Assembly (NCBI RefSeq): GCF_032854445.1
Contig: NC_088306.1
Coordinates: 1,242,501 to 1,306,500 of the forward strand
Reading direction: 5' to 3'
Length of the DNA stretch: 64,000 bases
DNA from: Liolophura sinensis
Lineage: Eukaryota; Mollusca; Polyplacophora; Chitonida; Chitonidae
Shown here: one piece after another, positions 44,301 to 58,900 of the stretch
How the letters are laid out: each line of letters begins with the position of its first letter
Position numbering within the stretch: position 1 is the first letter of the stretch
Notes under the pieces: generated by a model
The model's database searches: none
The model's input: the letters and a program-made list of their open reading frames with translations, nothing else
What the model was told of the DNA's origin: nothing
Made by a program: the position numbers and the translations under genes

Positions 44301-46483
44301 TTAAACAATTGTTTTTTTTAACAATCCGGGTAACAAACAGTATAGTACAAATGCTATAATTCCTGAATGGATGACCGTAAACACGCAGCCCAGGTACAGT
44401 TCATAGAGATATTTGCTACAGAAAGGAACACGACAGTAACAGTCGACAGAATTTCAGTATGTTAAAGTGCAGTTCGTAAGTACTGAAACTTAAGTATAAT
44501 CACCTCAGGTATACCTGATGATCGTACGACCTCCATGTATAAATAGATGTGTTTACAAATGTATACCAACAAACAATCCGAGCATCTAGCAGATCCTCAG
44601 ACAAGAATAATGTCCGAAGGACTGCTTTGAATTTATATCATGGCAGTCAATTTTGTGTATGGGCAGAAACCGGCGGGCCTGGGAGTAAACCACCGACCTC
44701 TGACAAGTTCCTGACGAACAAGTTTACCCACATGTAATGTAGAGATGCGCATACCATAATGGAGAGGAAAAGTGGCCTTGTACTGGACTTAGACAGTGCA
44801 AACGGCCTCATTCCAGCATCTCTTGAAACTATTGACTGCTTCTCTTTGTGTGAATGCGCCTGAATTTCGTACTTCAGGCCTATAGATATACTTTCTTAGT
44901 GCCGTGGTGGTTTGTGTTATACGTCGTTTTGGGAAATGGCCTTGTGATTATTGGCCTGGCTGCGGCGTCCATTTTGGCTCGCGGTCGGCTGGTAGACGAA
45001 TGTCTTTTTCAACGCATAGATTCACAAGCACCATCGACTGTTCCATTTCACGAAGGTCCCAAAAAGTAATGACAGAAAAATAACTTAGACATACTCTGAC
45101 CAAGGGTGGGTTAGAATCAACATCTCGTGTTCTGTAGCGATTGAAAAGACGCGCACCTGCTTGAACCAGTCGGTCACAACTCCCTTTATGTATTATAATC
45201 TAAACAATTCGCTCATTACAGTTGAACATTTTGCTTTGTCTTGGGAGTTCTATTGATCGTAGAAAGGTATCTTGAGGTTTGGAAGGTAGGTTGATGTCCA
45301 GCTGGAAAAAAGTTTCTGCTTCGCAGGAGACAATTTCAGTTTTTCAATAGAACTTTTGATGGGCTACAGTACTAAGTGCTAGTATTTTGTTGTATATTTT
45401 CAGCAACACTTTTACCTTGGGAAATAGATGAAAATGAGATTTAATTGTTATGTTAGAAGAAAAATGTTTTAAAAAGCATGTTTTAAATTGTTTTCATTTC
45501 ACTTGGTACATGTAGCTAGTTATTTCATTCCGTTATACGTCTAACAAATGCAACAAGGTGAGATATACACGCGCTATATGCAGAGCTCTTCTGTATATTA
45601 CTATCTTAAAAAGGAAGACATTTTGGTTTTTGTAGATATACACACACCATATGCCGTTAACCATATAGGGGAATCGTATCTATAGGACGGAAGTTATAGT
45701 GAAATGTTGTTGTCAGGAACTCCAGAGTATCACGTAAAGAGTTGAGTCCATGAACTGATTTGACTACCGACAGCTTAGAAAGGCTTCTATATAATTACAG
45801 CTAGGCCAATGTAGTGTTTCACAGGCCTACAGCTTTATTTGTCGGGCCTTTACTTGAAGACGTTATCTTGTGATAGAAGCTGACAACTTTACTACAATCT
45901 CGTTTTTATTTCCTTTCATTTTTTCACCAAAATATCCATAACAAGGTTGATGCATTTTGTAGACAGACCTACACGCTTACATGGAGGCCTACTTGTCTAC
46001 AAATTGAATAGAGATGTAAGACAAATTGAAATTAAATAAATCTACAGTCCTATTCATAAATGTTCTTTCTATTCAATTAAAATTTATTTATTTATTTGTG
46101 TTGTTTCTTGTTCAGACAATCTTTTTTTTATCATATTCCTATTAATAAAGCTTTAGGAAATTAATGATCAAAGAAATAATATACCAGTAAACAAATTAGT
46201 GAGGCGTAGTTCGGATGATGGGGAAATGGAAAATTTGTTTTGAAACTAGAGTGGGCGGACTATTCATACACTTTTGAGGTTATTCATGTGCAAACTTAGT
46301 TAGGTTCAATGTTTAGTAAATAAAGGACGATAACTTTCTTGCAACAAATTAAACTTTCTTGTTACACATAGTCGTGTCAATTTCACTTCGTTTTAAGTTA
46401 CAGGGTTTAATGGTCTTTGTTTGTAGAAATCCGAACTAAGTATGTACGCTTGCGCAGACTGGTGAGCACGTGGTTATCGGCAG
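44301..46483. other. Non-coding DNA with a family D fragment
   Basis: 44665-44780 ('gcctgggagtaaaccaccga', 'gttcctgacgaacaagttta') is a copy of the degenerate family also seen at 32190. Otherwise this is AT-rich spacer without a supported gene. Confidence 0.4.
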
Positions 46484-46488
46484 CCAAT
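46484..46488 (+). promoter_or_regulatory. CCAAT box upstream of the unrecognised gene
   Basis: CCAAT in 'cggcagccaatgaaaagcg', about 385 bp before the first ATG, in a locally more GC-rich stretch (46440-46870) that looks like a promoter and 5' UTR region. There is no TATA box at a fixed distance. Confidence 0.3.
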
Positions 46489-46871
46489 GAAAAGCGTCTA
46501 GTCGGTGTCACCGCCAAGCTCGTTTTTGGAAGCAGGAATAGCGAAACTCGACTGTTTATGACGGGCCAGATCCGAGGCTGATCCTGAATGAACGGTTATG
46601 GCGATCAAATCGTCATTTTTATCGGGTGGTCGCAAATGAACAGGATCGTCAGATCGGCTCGGTCCAGGCCCCGTGTTTGTTAATTTTATTCTCAGTTATC
46701 TGGTTCAGTTTGGATGAGTCCATGAATGGACGCCATTTTGGCCGGGGTTTAAACCAGCAGAGGTAACCTGCAACCGGGGTCCATATCTGGGAAATTCGCG
46801 TCCAACTCGCCTCATCTTTCGGTGTCAGACCGAAAAGAGTAAGGTTAAAGCCCTGGCCCGGTTCTCAGGAC

Positions 46872-46917
46872 ATGGCGAACTCTAACACAACCCTTGCCAG
46901 CCTCTGGATTGACGATG
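46872..46917 (+). CDS. Unrecognised gene, first exon
   Basis: The ATG is in 'ggacatggcg' (G at -3, G at +4, strong context). It encodes MANSNTTLASLWIDD and one further base before gtaaat. The phase-1 end fits the next exon exactly, giving DDGGVGS across the junction. Confidence 0.6.
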
Positions 46918-49900
46918 GTAAATGTTTACCCACCACCCCGACCCCTTTTCAACCTGCACTTTTGCAGCCATGCAAAATTTTCGAGGGTCATGTCAGTTCT
47001 CCTTGCAACAACAACATCTTCAAATACCCTCGCATCTGTCACGGCAAATCTCTAATCTTAAACCACAATTGTCATGTTTGTTACCGTAGACTAAGAGAAA
47101 GTAACTTGTTTTTAAGATTTAGCCCGTCTCATATTTCCAAACTTTTTTGTTGAGATTTGTCGACTTTTTCATTTGGTAGGCCACCAGGATTTGAATGTCA
47201 TGCTGGTATACCAATAAATTAATGTCAGCAAACCATTAATAGGTCTGAATTTAATGTTAATTTGGTGGTAAATGTAACTAAGTAAATTTTATGGCATCTG
47301 GTGTCAGTTGCACTTCGGTGTTAACTATGTGGAAAGGTAACGGGCTTCTCCACACTAGTAAACAGAATTTGTTAGGGTCTGGAAATTATTACTACTATCA
47401 AAAGTCCATCACCTAGAACTATGCAACTTCCCTATAGCTAGTCTACATGGCACTTCCACTTTTCTTCCACCTGTAACACATTATGTGACGTATCCGCGCA
47501 GCCATTTGTTTTTTCTCTCTCTTTTTGCGCAGCCTCACATTTGAGAAATGGCTGATGCATGGTGGGATCCAAACACGTGTTGTGTGGAAATAGATCTAAA
47601 AGAATTACGACAATGGAGAGTTTTGCAAAAAAAAAAAAATGCAAAAATTGTCAGTGGGATTCTAACTGCATACCAACAATGATAATCAAAATCTAGTTTT
47701 TAAATACGGAGTTTTGGTTCTAGGTGTGGCCAGTTCTTGTTGCAGCCGTTTACAGTTAGATTTCCCATGAATCAGTTCACAATTTCCACCCAAGAGGTTG
47801 ACATTTCTCCAAAAGGTTGCACGAGCTGCTACAGATGACCTGATGTGGCAATAAGGCATAATCATTCATTCATTCTACAGATGACGTAACGTGAACTATA
47901 CCGTGGAGACTAACTATAGGGAAGTTGCATACTTCTAGGTAATTGATTTCTGCTAATATGAAGGATTGTACACACCGTAATCTATATCCTCAAACAGTAC
48001 AATGGCCTTAGTTTGAGTAGAATGTGTGACCTGATTAGATTAGTAGTCCTGGAAGATTAGTGTCATGAATACTGAAGGGGAAATAGACATTATTGTAACT
48101 TCAAGGTGACTTTAGGTCCACTTTAGTTGTTTAAGCGAATAAATACATTTCTGTTCATCTTTTACCTGTAAACAAAAGGTTATATACCAAATTGTCAACA
48201 GTCAGTATCCAGCCATGATCAAGTCTTACATGTATGTGGGGAAGGTGTGTCGGAAATGGTCGTGGATTTCCCCCAGGCTCTGCCCGGTTTCCTCTTTCCT
48301 TAACGCTGGTCGCTGTTGTATCAGTGCAGTATTCTTGAGTAAAGCATATAACACCAATCAAATAAATAAAATACGTCTTACAGGGGATCACTTGAAATAT
48401 AGGAAAGCTTAAGGCAGCTATAATTACTGGGTAGATTATCTTCCTTTAATATTGAGTCCTGGAAATTGAAATATGAGCTTTACACTATTTCCAGGAATTA
48501 TGATGCATGTAGTTATTAAGAAGCTGACGGTGGAATTCTGTTTGTGAAAAGTTAATCCAGTGTTTGACCTGAATTATCTGTCATTTAAGATGTGATGTGT
48601 TCTGAATTAAGCCATTGAAGCACTCTAAGTGATGTTTCATGTATTCTGGTCAACTGGATGTCTGGCAAATTAGATAAATAACATTTATGTACAGGTCTTG
48701 TTATGTCATAATGCCATAACAGCCATGCAGTAACATCATCAGTGGCTCAATCTGTAGTGCATTTCTGGATTTGTTGATAACTTGTATTAAATGTGCAAAC
48801 TGTGACAGTTTTGATAGGTGACAGTTAATAATGACACCTTTTTGGTTAAATATAATGGAAGGACAACAGTTATGGTAAATCACCAGTTCATTTGGCCTGA
48901 TTCAGAGTTTTTGTTAATCTTAGTGAGGATAAAAAAAGTATAAGTAATATTTCATGGCTTTTATTTGCTGCATGAAATGGATTTTTAGTCAAAATTTTAG
49001 ATCTGTTATAGAATTGCCCTGTAAACGATTACTATTGAATTCATTGACTTTAAGCAACAATAAGGCAAGGAAACAACGAGTAATGACTGATGAAAGTGCT
49101 GCATTGAAAGAGTCAGTGGGGCCTGTGGAGTTTGCTCTTTTGAATGTTATAAATTCATGCAAAGGAGACCCCATGCTCGTCTTTTAAAGTCTAGTATGGA
49201 AAAATGTCATCCTGGATTACAAAGTCTCCATTGTGACGCAGTGGATAACAGGACAGGCACCTTCCTCTCTCCATGTAGAGATATCTGATATCTATACATG
49301 TAGGTTTGCACCTAGTCTGTCTGTTGGCGAGGCTGTCACAAAACAGTTTTCCGGCATTTTCAACGTGGTTAATCATATAGAATTGAAAGTTGATACATAG
49401 CTTGACCATGATAGGTTTTGTGCATTTCATCCATTTTCGATAAACTTTATTCAAGTTGTGGACTTGGACATAGCTGTATGAATTTTGGACACATTTGCAA
49501 AAGCTTCCATAATGCTTGTTCATTTACACTCGATATCTTTTGCACTCCTCAGCTTTCTGCCATGACATAATCATTTCATAAAAGATGCCAAGCGTCATCC
49601 TGTCCTTGATACCCTTTTCACTCTGGCTTTTGCAGACTATTCTCCATCTACAGTTGAATTTCCATCAGTCTCTTCAGATTCCTAGTTTCCTGTCATTGCC
49701 TGCACATCGTGTTACTCCTTGATGTGGAATCCTTATTTTGCTGAAAGCCAAAATATTGATGATAAAAATGAAATTGTTTTCCACCAATTTTGCAAAACAT
49801 TCTGACGAGAAACCAGAAATCACGTGTCATTACAATATTGCAGCCAAAGCCTGCTGTCTTGTCAGTAACAGGAAGCTGACGAGATTCTGTGAGTTCAGCT

Positions 49901-52900
49901 GAGGAAGTGTAGTCCTAACGGATTGTCCAGCCAGGTTAAAACCTGTCCATGTTGTGGTTGTTGCAGGTGGAGTTGGGAGCCCCATCAAGCTCCTGGCTGG
50001 CACCTCTACCAAAGGCTCCGGTGCTAATGCCTCTGAGCTCAAAGAAGACATCATGAAGTTTTACAAGGAATCCGGATTAGAACCTGTGGCTAAGGAGGTG
50101 GGTAGCAATTGTGGATGTCTTCAGAAAAGTCTGATTTTTTGTTCTACATGACAAATTTGTGTTGGGGACAGAAATGTGGTCTTCAGCACGCAATCTCTAG
50201 TCATGTTCAAAGATGTCCGTAGTAAAAAAGTTGTACGCGGACAATAATGTCTACAGTCATGTCTCAAAGACGACACTGACAGAGGAGGTGCGTTTGTGAA
50301 TGTCTTAAGAGAATTAAATTCTACAACAGTGTTGAGCACAGAAAGATGTGCTCAAGCCCTATTATGTCCTTAGTCTCGAAGGTGTCTTAAATTATGTTAG
50401 TCTCAAGGACGACCCTGAGCACTGTCACAGTGTTCACATTGGTGACCTTGCTAAGAAGGTGTTCATAGATGCAAAACTATCCGTTGTCTCAGAGATATTC
50501 TTTGAGCCATTCTTAGCGACAACACACAAAGCTGTCCTTGGGCACTATATTGTATTGAGATACAGTGTTGTCTCTCGACATAGAAATGACGGCTACAGGG
50601 GCCGCATGCACAAAGCGATCGATACTTGTAAGTTGATTGTTACTGCCATGGTTACGTGTTGCAATGGTAGTTACATTAAACTTAGCCTTCAATCACTTTG
50701 TGCAAGCCCCTGTGGTATCACATTGAAGCTCATCATACATGGCAGTAAAAGACCCTACTCACCTGAATCCAACCATTTGGTTGGGTTGCAAGCTCCCACA
50801 GGGTTGTCCTTGAGATTAACATAACTAAAGACATCTTCGAGACTAAGGACATAATAGTACTTAAGCACATCTTTCTGTGCTAGTTATTGGCGCTTGTTAT
50901 ATTAACTCTCCAAGTCATCTGACCTTAGCCATTTTAAATTATTTCATTCATGTGTGTTTGACTTTCTGACACATTCTGATCTCCGTACGTTTGAAGCCAA
51001 TCCAGGGATTGTTTGAAACGTGGACAGCTCATTGCCATTGATTAGATGTTTGTGGGAATTACATTTGAGTTGAACTCAGTGATTCGACATGGCTGCCAGC
51101 TACCATCTTGAAGTTTTTTTCTTCTGTCTATTGCTGGCTGTGAACTAAGAGAATTGTCTTCAAGCTTCTGTCAAAACCATCATAATTTCCTGCTTAACTA
51201 GAGCTGTATGACCGTAATATCTTAGCCTTGCGAAATGTCAGTTTCAGGCTACTGGCATAAGTTTTACGTAACATTGCAAGTCAAAGTTTTGCTTGTATGT
51301 TGAACTTGAGGTTATACCCTGTATGTGATATTATTATAAACGATTCTTTCAAACAAGTCTTTAGGACATGCTAGGCATGGGAGCAATTCTGACTGTGGAC
51401 AGGGTTCTGAAGGAAACTATGCAGTCCATGGTATGATCAGCTCTCCAACATGCTTTTTGGTTGATTGATTTATTTATTTGATTGGTGTTCTACGCCGTTC
51501 TCAAGAATATTTCTATACATTTGTACACGCCTTTAGGTACTGGTACTGTGAGCTCAGTATGCAATATATACATTGACACCGGCCTGTACGTACTGGTACT
51601 GTACGTTCAGTATGTACTGTATACATTGGCACCAGGCTGTACGTACTGGTACTGTATGTTCACTGTAATGTATACATTGGCACCAGCCTGTACGTACTGG
51701 TACTGTGCGCTCAGTATGTAATGTATACATTGGCACTGGCCTGTACGTTCTGGTACTGTGCGCTTAGTATATAATGTATACATTGGTGCGGGCCTGTACG
51801 TACTGGTACTGTACGTTCAGTATGTAATGTATACTTTGGCACTGGCCAGTATCTACTGGTACTGTGCGCTTAGTATATAATGTATACATTGTTGCGGGCC
51901 TGTACGTACTGGTACTGTACGTTCAGTATGTAATGTATACAGTGGCACGGGCCTGTAGGTACTGGTATTGTACGTTCAGTATGTAATGTATACATTGGCA
52001 CCGGCCTGTACATTCTGGTACTGTATGTTCAGTATGTAATGTATACATTGGCACCGGCCTGTACGTTCTGGTACTGTATGCTCAGTATGTAATGTATACA
52101 GTGGCACCGGCCTGTACGTTCTGGTACTGTATGTTCAGTATGTAATGTACACATTGGCATTGTGATAGTTTTTCTGCAGTAAATATCTGTATGAATACTT
52201 AGGCTGCACGTATACTGTCACCATTCAGAAAAGATCGCGTTTGTATTACACTGTATGTTAGCTGGATGGATAGAGCATATGTAACCAACGAAGGTTCTGT
52301 CATAGCTGACAGAAAGTGAAGTTGCAAGGGATATCTAGGTGTGGCGTGTTCTGTGTTCCATAGTGGGTTTTGCTGTCGAGAGCATCGCCATTGGCAAACC
52401 TTTTGCATTTTGAAAGATAAGGTCCGAGGCTGAATTCCTTTCCTAACTAATTTGCAGGATATTAACGTCTCAGTGAACCATAAAACACAAAATTCTTCAT
52501 GAGTTTTTAGTTTAGACTGAATATATGTAAAGAAATATATGTAAAATATATGTAAGAACAGGGCACTACCCATCCTTGGCAGGTGTATGTAGCCACAAAT
52601 GATACTGTACTCTCCAATGGCTTGGATATCGTTCCAGCCTGATTCAGTGCCTCAGAAAGAATATCACATAACAAAGAAATTATATACTGACAAGGTCTTG
52701 TGTTGGAGACATTCCTGAAGTTATGTGTGTCAGTTATCCTACTTCGCAGGGTTCTCTGCGTATGGTTTGAAACTTCACACAAGTTTCAGTTTACTACATC
52801 ATAGTATCTCCTTCAGGTTGGCCTGGTAGTGTAGGCCTACTGTGGCAAAGGGTTCAGGCTCGCGCTAGGGTTTGTCCAGTTTCCATCACCAATAATCTTG

Positions 52901-55900
52901 ACAGCCGTAAACTTTGTGCGAATTTGTGGAATTCTGCTATTGTTACCAATCTGTAGTTCGATTTGCAACAATAACAAAAGTATTTATAGGTAAGAAAGAA
53001 AATTTTTTTTTTTTTTTATGTTTATGGCCTGGAATAATTGATTCAGTTACATTTCTAACTTTAGTAGCGGTCTTCTCCTCTTTATTTTGGTAATACAAAT
53101 TTTTAGCAATTATAATCCATTAATTGTGTTTTGTATTAGGTGATGAAAACTGGACCTCGTGGAATAACTTAGGGATAGGGAACAAAATATTTGATCTTTT
53201 TTACTTGACTATAATCACCCTTGTGGAATGTTTATCACTAGGCTTGTTCTGCGTCTTAGAGATATTTTCTGCACAGATTTTGTTTGAACGATTTTTTTTT
53301 TTTTTGATTTTTGTTTTGGTAGAAAGAGAACAATCCATGGAAATTCAGCAGTAAGGCTTCAATTTCATTGGATAAGCTGTGCTTGTGTGTGATCAATCAA
53401 ATGTAAGATTGTGCAATTCAAATCTGAAATTGTTGAGCATGAACTAATGTTGTAAAGCATGATTGCCATGAAAAATGTTTTAGGATAGATTACGCCGTGA
53501 CTTTTGGGTTTACATGTACATTAAAACTTGTGTAAATTGACCATGCCCTGTGCAGCGAAAAAATGTTAGTTTTGACAAGATGTAAGGTTCCATGTACAAC
53601 AACTGTCCCTTTCTTGTATAGGTCGTACAGATGTCACTAATAATATATTAAGGTGAATTTAATTTGATTTTTCTCAAAATTAATTTCTTTAAGTACGTAG
53701 GAGAATGTTTTTCCTATTCTTCAAGGTGGAATTGCTTCTGCCATAGGGTAAGGCTGACGATAGATGGTCCAACATTGAAATCTTCTTGACTGGCCAAGTT
53801 GAACTTAACCAGTTGGGCATTTCTACACATCTCTTTCTCTGTATTGGTAGGTCAGTGAACGATGGTTGATTCAGTGAAATATGGGAAACAATGTGACAAA
53901 AAGCGACTAGAATGCATTATTTGATATCCTGAATTGCTTGATGAGATCTTTAGATTAACATTATGAGAAGTGTACCAATCAAAATCAAGTTTGAGAGAAT
54001 GTCTTCATGACTGTAATATTCAAACTCTTCACTCGGGATTTTCACCTTTCTCTGTCACCTCCTCCCCCAGCGGTGATGAAGGGGAGGGGTGGTATTTGGC
54101 CAACAGCATGCCGTGTTGGTTTGTAGAAAGTCGATTAACATGTAGTAGATACAATGGGGACTTGAAAGTGCAGTTGGTTTTTAAGTGTTAGTTATTCAAG
54201 TGTTTGTTATTCAGCACAAATAACATGAGTTGTAAATGGAGATAAAAGCAGACCAAACTGTATGATCGGTATTGACAAGATGTCAGTGGTTAGAGGTGTC
54301 GGCATTGACAAGTTTCACTGTATCAGTATCATCAGTATAATCAATATTATCAGTATCATCAATATCATCAGTATCGTCAGCATCATCGATATCATCAATA
54401 TGTAAGTCTTCATGTTCTTGTGAAGAAACAACAAAATTGGCCACATGTTTAGAAAGTGTGAGGACTGTGTGCCAGGATGTACATGTATAGTGTGCAGTTT
54501 TGCATGATTACATTTCTTTCTGGGCTCAGACTGTCTAATTAATTTGTCACCAATTTCAGTGCTCTTGCGTGTTAAAAAAAAAGGAGAAAAAAGTAAGTGC
54601 TCCAGACTCCATTTAGCAGTGAGCATACAGAAGTCCTGAAAGCTGCACGAGTTACCTGCAGAAATTCATTGTTACAAAGGGACAGGGAAAGACATAGATG
54701 TGTATGCGTGATGCAGGAACAGTTGTTGAGCTGCTTGGTGTTGAATGCTCCCTTGCCCAAATACTGATAGATGTTTAATATAGATGCTCACAAATATGTG
54801 TATGAGCTTTCTTGTCTGTATTAAATTATATCGGGCAGATTTTGTTAAATACACAAAAGGATCAAAGATTAAAAATAGAACCCTGTGATAAAAAAAAAAA
54901 GGTATTGACTGACCACTTCCTGTGAGGCTCTTTGTGTAAATGATCGTTGTTGGACTCTGATCTATTCATAAATCTTTCAGGAGATAAAAAAAAGCATACT
55001 TGATACACTTGTTTTGTGTTTCTTGATACGGAGTATATGATGTGGCCCAACATATAAAAGAGCAAAAAGCCTATCAGTTTTCTTTTTGGGGATTAAAAAT
55101 AGCTTTAAACTACAGGTTTCCTAAGGCCCCAGTGGTCAGTCTGGAAATCAAGTAGCCTTCTGTGATTATGTCAGCGAGGGTAGCTGTGAGAGCAATTTTG
55201 TTAGGGGGAGGATCTGACTTCTGGGCATTAAGCTGTTCCCACGTTACCAGTATGTTCATTGATGTCACTTCTGAATAATTACAAAAATGAAATGCATAAA
55301 ACTGAGAGGTTATTAAGAATATAAACTCTTCATTTTCCTTTAACCTGTACTCTTTGTTTTGTAGTACCATTAACTTCAAGTAACTCGGAAACAAAAATTA
55401 TGGTAATGTGGAAAACACAGCAAATTATTCTCATATTTTTTCTTCTTTTTTTTTTTATTTTTTTTTTTTTGTTACAAATTTTGGTGTTTTGGTCGTATAT
55501 CTCCAAATTACCCCTCTGTTTTATGCAATTTTTAGAATTGCCATCACTTGTGGACGTTCCAGCTATGCAAGTTGTTTTGACGCCTGTATTGATGGAGGTT
55601 GCTTAACTTTATTATGTTGGGACCATGGGAAGCTAGTTTGAAGCCATTTTTATCAAGAACAAAACTGAGAAATGCCATGTACTTTTAGCACGCATTCTAA
55701 ACTACGTACCAAGAAGTAACAACCAAATGTTTCCTTTGTCCTTCAAAGCAGTTATAGCAATGGGGTAATTTTGTCAGGAAACGCAAGAGTTCATTAACAG
55801 AGAGTCTGACTTTAGCTTAAGTGTAAACACACAAAGCACACATGTAAGCATACATGAAGTACATGTAGCTGTGGAAACAGTGATTTGTTTGACAGTGGTC

Positions 55901-58900
55901 ATCAGGATTGTAAACGTAGAAACACAGAGTTTGTGGAATTGAAACTTTGCTAAGGAGTCTTAAAAATGTTGCTGCTGCTGCTGCAAAAAAAAAAAATCAT
56001 CTGTGCTAATGTAGAGAAGAATCGTTTGATGTGATAGGACTTTTGATGTTAAAGCAATATCAAACATCTTTATGTCTGGAAATCAATCTGAAGTTTCACT
56101 GGCTTTAAATTTGGCCAGTATCATTAAAATGATGCTTGAATGTGGTTGAATGAGGCTTTCAGCATTTATATAAGTGTCTATCTGTACTGCTTTTCACTAC
56201 ATGAGGCTGTTTGTTGTGTTACGTTAAGGAAAAAAAAAACGCATAACTGCAGAACCCAAATCCTCTTCCTATGTCTTAGGTTCGTGGGGGCCTGTGTTCA
56301 TGGCAGGAGGGTCACAATGATATAAATCTAAGTGACACGGAACTAAAACACTGCTGTCCAATAAATTATTTCTGACTGCTGAAACTGTTCTTGACACACC
56401 CGAGCATCCTCTTGCAGGATTCAGGCTTCAGTGAGGCGTTGAACACCATTATAATAAACAAATTAAACAAGAAAGTTAGAGAGGCTTTACTGGAGATTTT
56501 TGACAAAGGATCGATCATAACAAAGCAGTTATTTTAGAAAATAGCCAAAATAATTTAATACTTTTAATAAAATATTAGCATGGTGTGAGCAGACATTACC
56601 ATTCAGAATAAGTAGTTCCTGAAATTATTGTTGCATTATAGTTTTTTCAAATATTACATCAATTTTAACATAGCAAGGTACGAGTCTGATATGTACTGAA
56701 AGGCAATAATTTGAGGTATTCTTGGTAAATACAGAAAATTTGATTTGACCAGTGAATATGGATTTCTATACTAGAACCTCTCTAAGGGATTACACAGTAA
56801 TTTCATAATAATTTTTTGACCACTGACAATGAGTGGTAAGTCTTAAAATGACACAGAGCATCATCGGTGGGAAGAGAAATTCAACAGATAAAAAGCGCAA
56901 GATGGCCAGTAGTGTAGAGTAGTACAGTGTGTAAAGTAACGCTGCTAAACGGTTTGTGTGAGAATGCTGTGAGGGTTATTGGCAGGAGAGCTCTAGCTCA
57001 TTGAGGGACCCTTTTGTAGGCCAGGTTCGGGCTCTGTTCTCGCCCACCTGCCTCCTGTTTACATGACAATGGACACACGTGGAGTTAGCTGGATGTACAC
57101 TGACTGCTGCCTACTGCAGGGACCAGGTAGCTGTACACCGACTGCGGCCTGCTGTAGGGGCTAGCTGGATAGCTGTACACTTAGCAGCATTCTCAGGCCC
57201 TTAGGGTACACCACAAAGGAGAGTTCAGGCTAGGGCCACCTGAAGGACAGTAAAGGGGCAACAGAAGCTTAGGTAACCAAGGGAGTTAGGGGTAGCTTTA
57301 GCCCTTGGGTGCAGGACAAAGGTGGGCTGAGGCTGGGAGGCGTTTGGGGGGAGAGGGGTAGGGGAGAGGGGGCTAAAAGCATGACAAAGGGGCCAGCTGA
57401 CAGGCAGTGCAGATAATGAAGTTTGGGTCACAGACACAATGGACTTCCTCACAGCTTAGTTCACACAAACTTTAACTTAGTTCATTCAACTCAGGAGAGT
57501 CTGCTTCAGGGCCTTTATAGGTGTAGTTTTCTGCACTGGAAATCGGGATATTCAGTGGAAAATCCTGGATCAGTGATGTGGATGTGAACTGTTAGACTGT
57601 TAAAGTTTTTCTGCCTTCGTTCTGGACAGATAGCAGTTTTTGTACGTATCTGCTGCTCCTACTGTTTTGATTTCCTGCCTCAGGTTCATTGAAATAAGCC
57701 GTGAAATCTGGGTTCAGTAACATACAAAGTCAGTTGCTTGACTTTCCCTGCTCCACATTGGACAGGTCATCTTCCCGGACGGTATTTAAATGAACATTGT
57801 TACCTGTTACCGAGTGAAAGTTCAGTATTATTCATTTCCTTGGATGAAATCCGAACTATTCTCAGTTTGCTGATTCAGGACTGTGCTACCATTTTGAAGC
57901 TTGTTGCTTGAGCTGGCAGTCTTATGTGACAATGAGCTGACTAAATCATCAGTGGATTTTAAGTACAAGTCATTAATGTGATTGTGTTTGGCTGCGCACA
58001 TGTCTACCTGCCAAACTTCCTGGATTGCATCCTGTACCGTCTTTGAAATGCGGTGATAATTGAGCACACTGGGTTTCTAGTTTCTCATTCTCGGGGACAA
58101 TTCCACTCTTAAGCTACTACTCTGGTGGCCTCTCTTTGTGAGTTAAATGGCCATTGTCCATTCTTGAGGAAGTGAGTTTCAGAATATAGTCAGTTTTATA
58201 TTGGCACCTGTACAATTTTATTGTAATCTTTTTGAGGTTGTTTTTCTTAACTGAACTCACTTTCCATTTATACCTACGTGTACATATATACATATTCATG
58301 GTTGATCATTTGTAGCCTTTAGAATTGTTCAGAATCACTTGGTATTGCTTATGTGTATGGTTTAAAAGCACATGTAGATTTTTCTAGACATAAGTTTGCT
58401 GATAAGAGTTAGTACAGTACACATATGTGTTACCATGGGAAAGTGGTGAACTTGTGTTTTTTGTGCCAGTGCTAACCTCCTCTCACTAAAGCTACATGTG
58501 CTTACCCAACAATCACAGTAACAGGGTAGGCCTACAGTTTGGTGGGGGACTAACCCTCCTGTCCTGGTTGTGGCTTATGAAGAGCTCCCTAGGCTGGGAT
58601 GCTGTCTTGTTAATTGCCCTGAAGTAATCAGGTACGGAATCCTGAGCCAGCAGGCTGCTGAGTTCATGCTCATTACCCTATTTCCACGTGCCTTGTTCTG
58701 CATGACAACAACAACGGCACCCAGCTGTTTGGCTCAGAAATCTATTCCCCTCCACCTTTGTTTTGTTTTCTGCTCTCGGCAAGTGATGTAACAATTTGCG
58801 TTCTGTACACGTTCCAAGTGCTACACAAGGTTGACTAACAGTCAGTTGGATGAATTTAGGGGGAAGTACTGAAGTCATATCAGCTGTTCAGCTCACTGAG

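Noticed and set aside
50348..50824. 158-codon open frame on the + strand
   Set aside because: It spans an inverted-repeat element and its nested palindrome, and shows no recognisable domain.
52199..52573. 124-codon - strand open frame
   Set aside because: It has no start or splice context of note, an unremarkable composition, and lies in the intron of the + strand gene.
56419..56538. Phase-0 stretch DSGFSEALNTIIINKLNKKV after a cctcttgcag acceptor, considered as an exon of the unrecognised gene
   Set aside because: There is no acceptable donor before the stop codon, so it could only be an alternative last exon, with no polyadenylation evidence.
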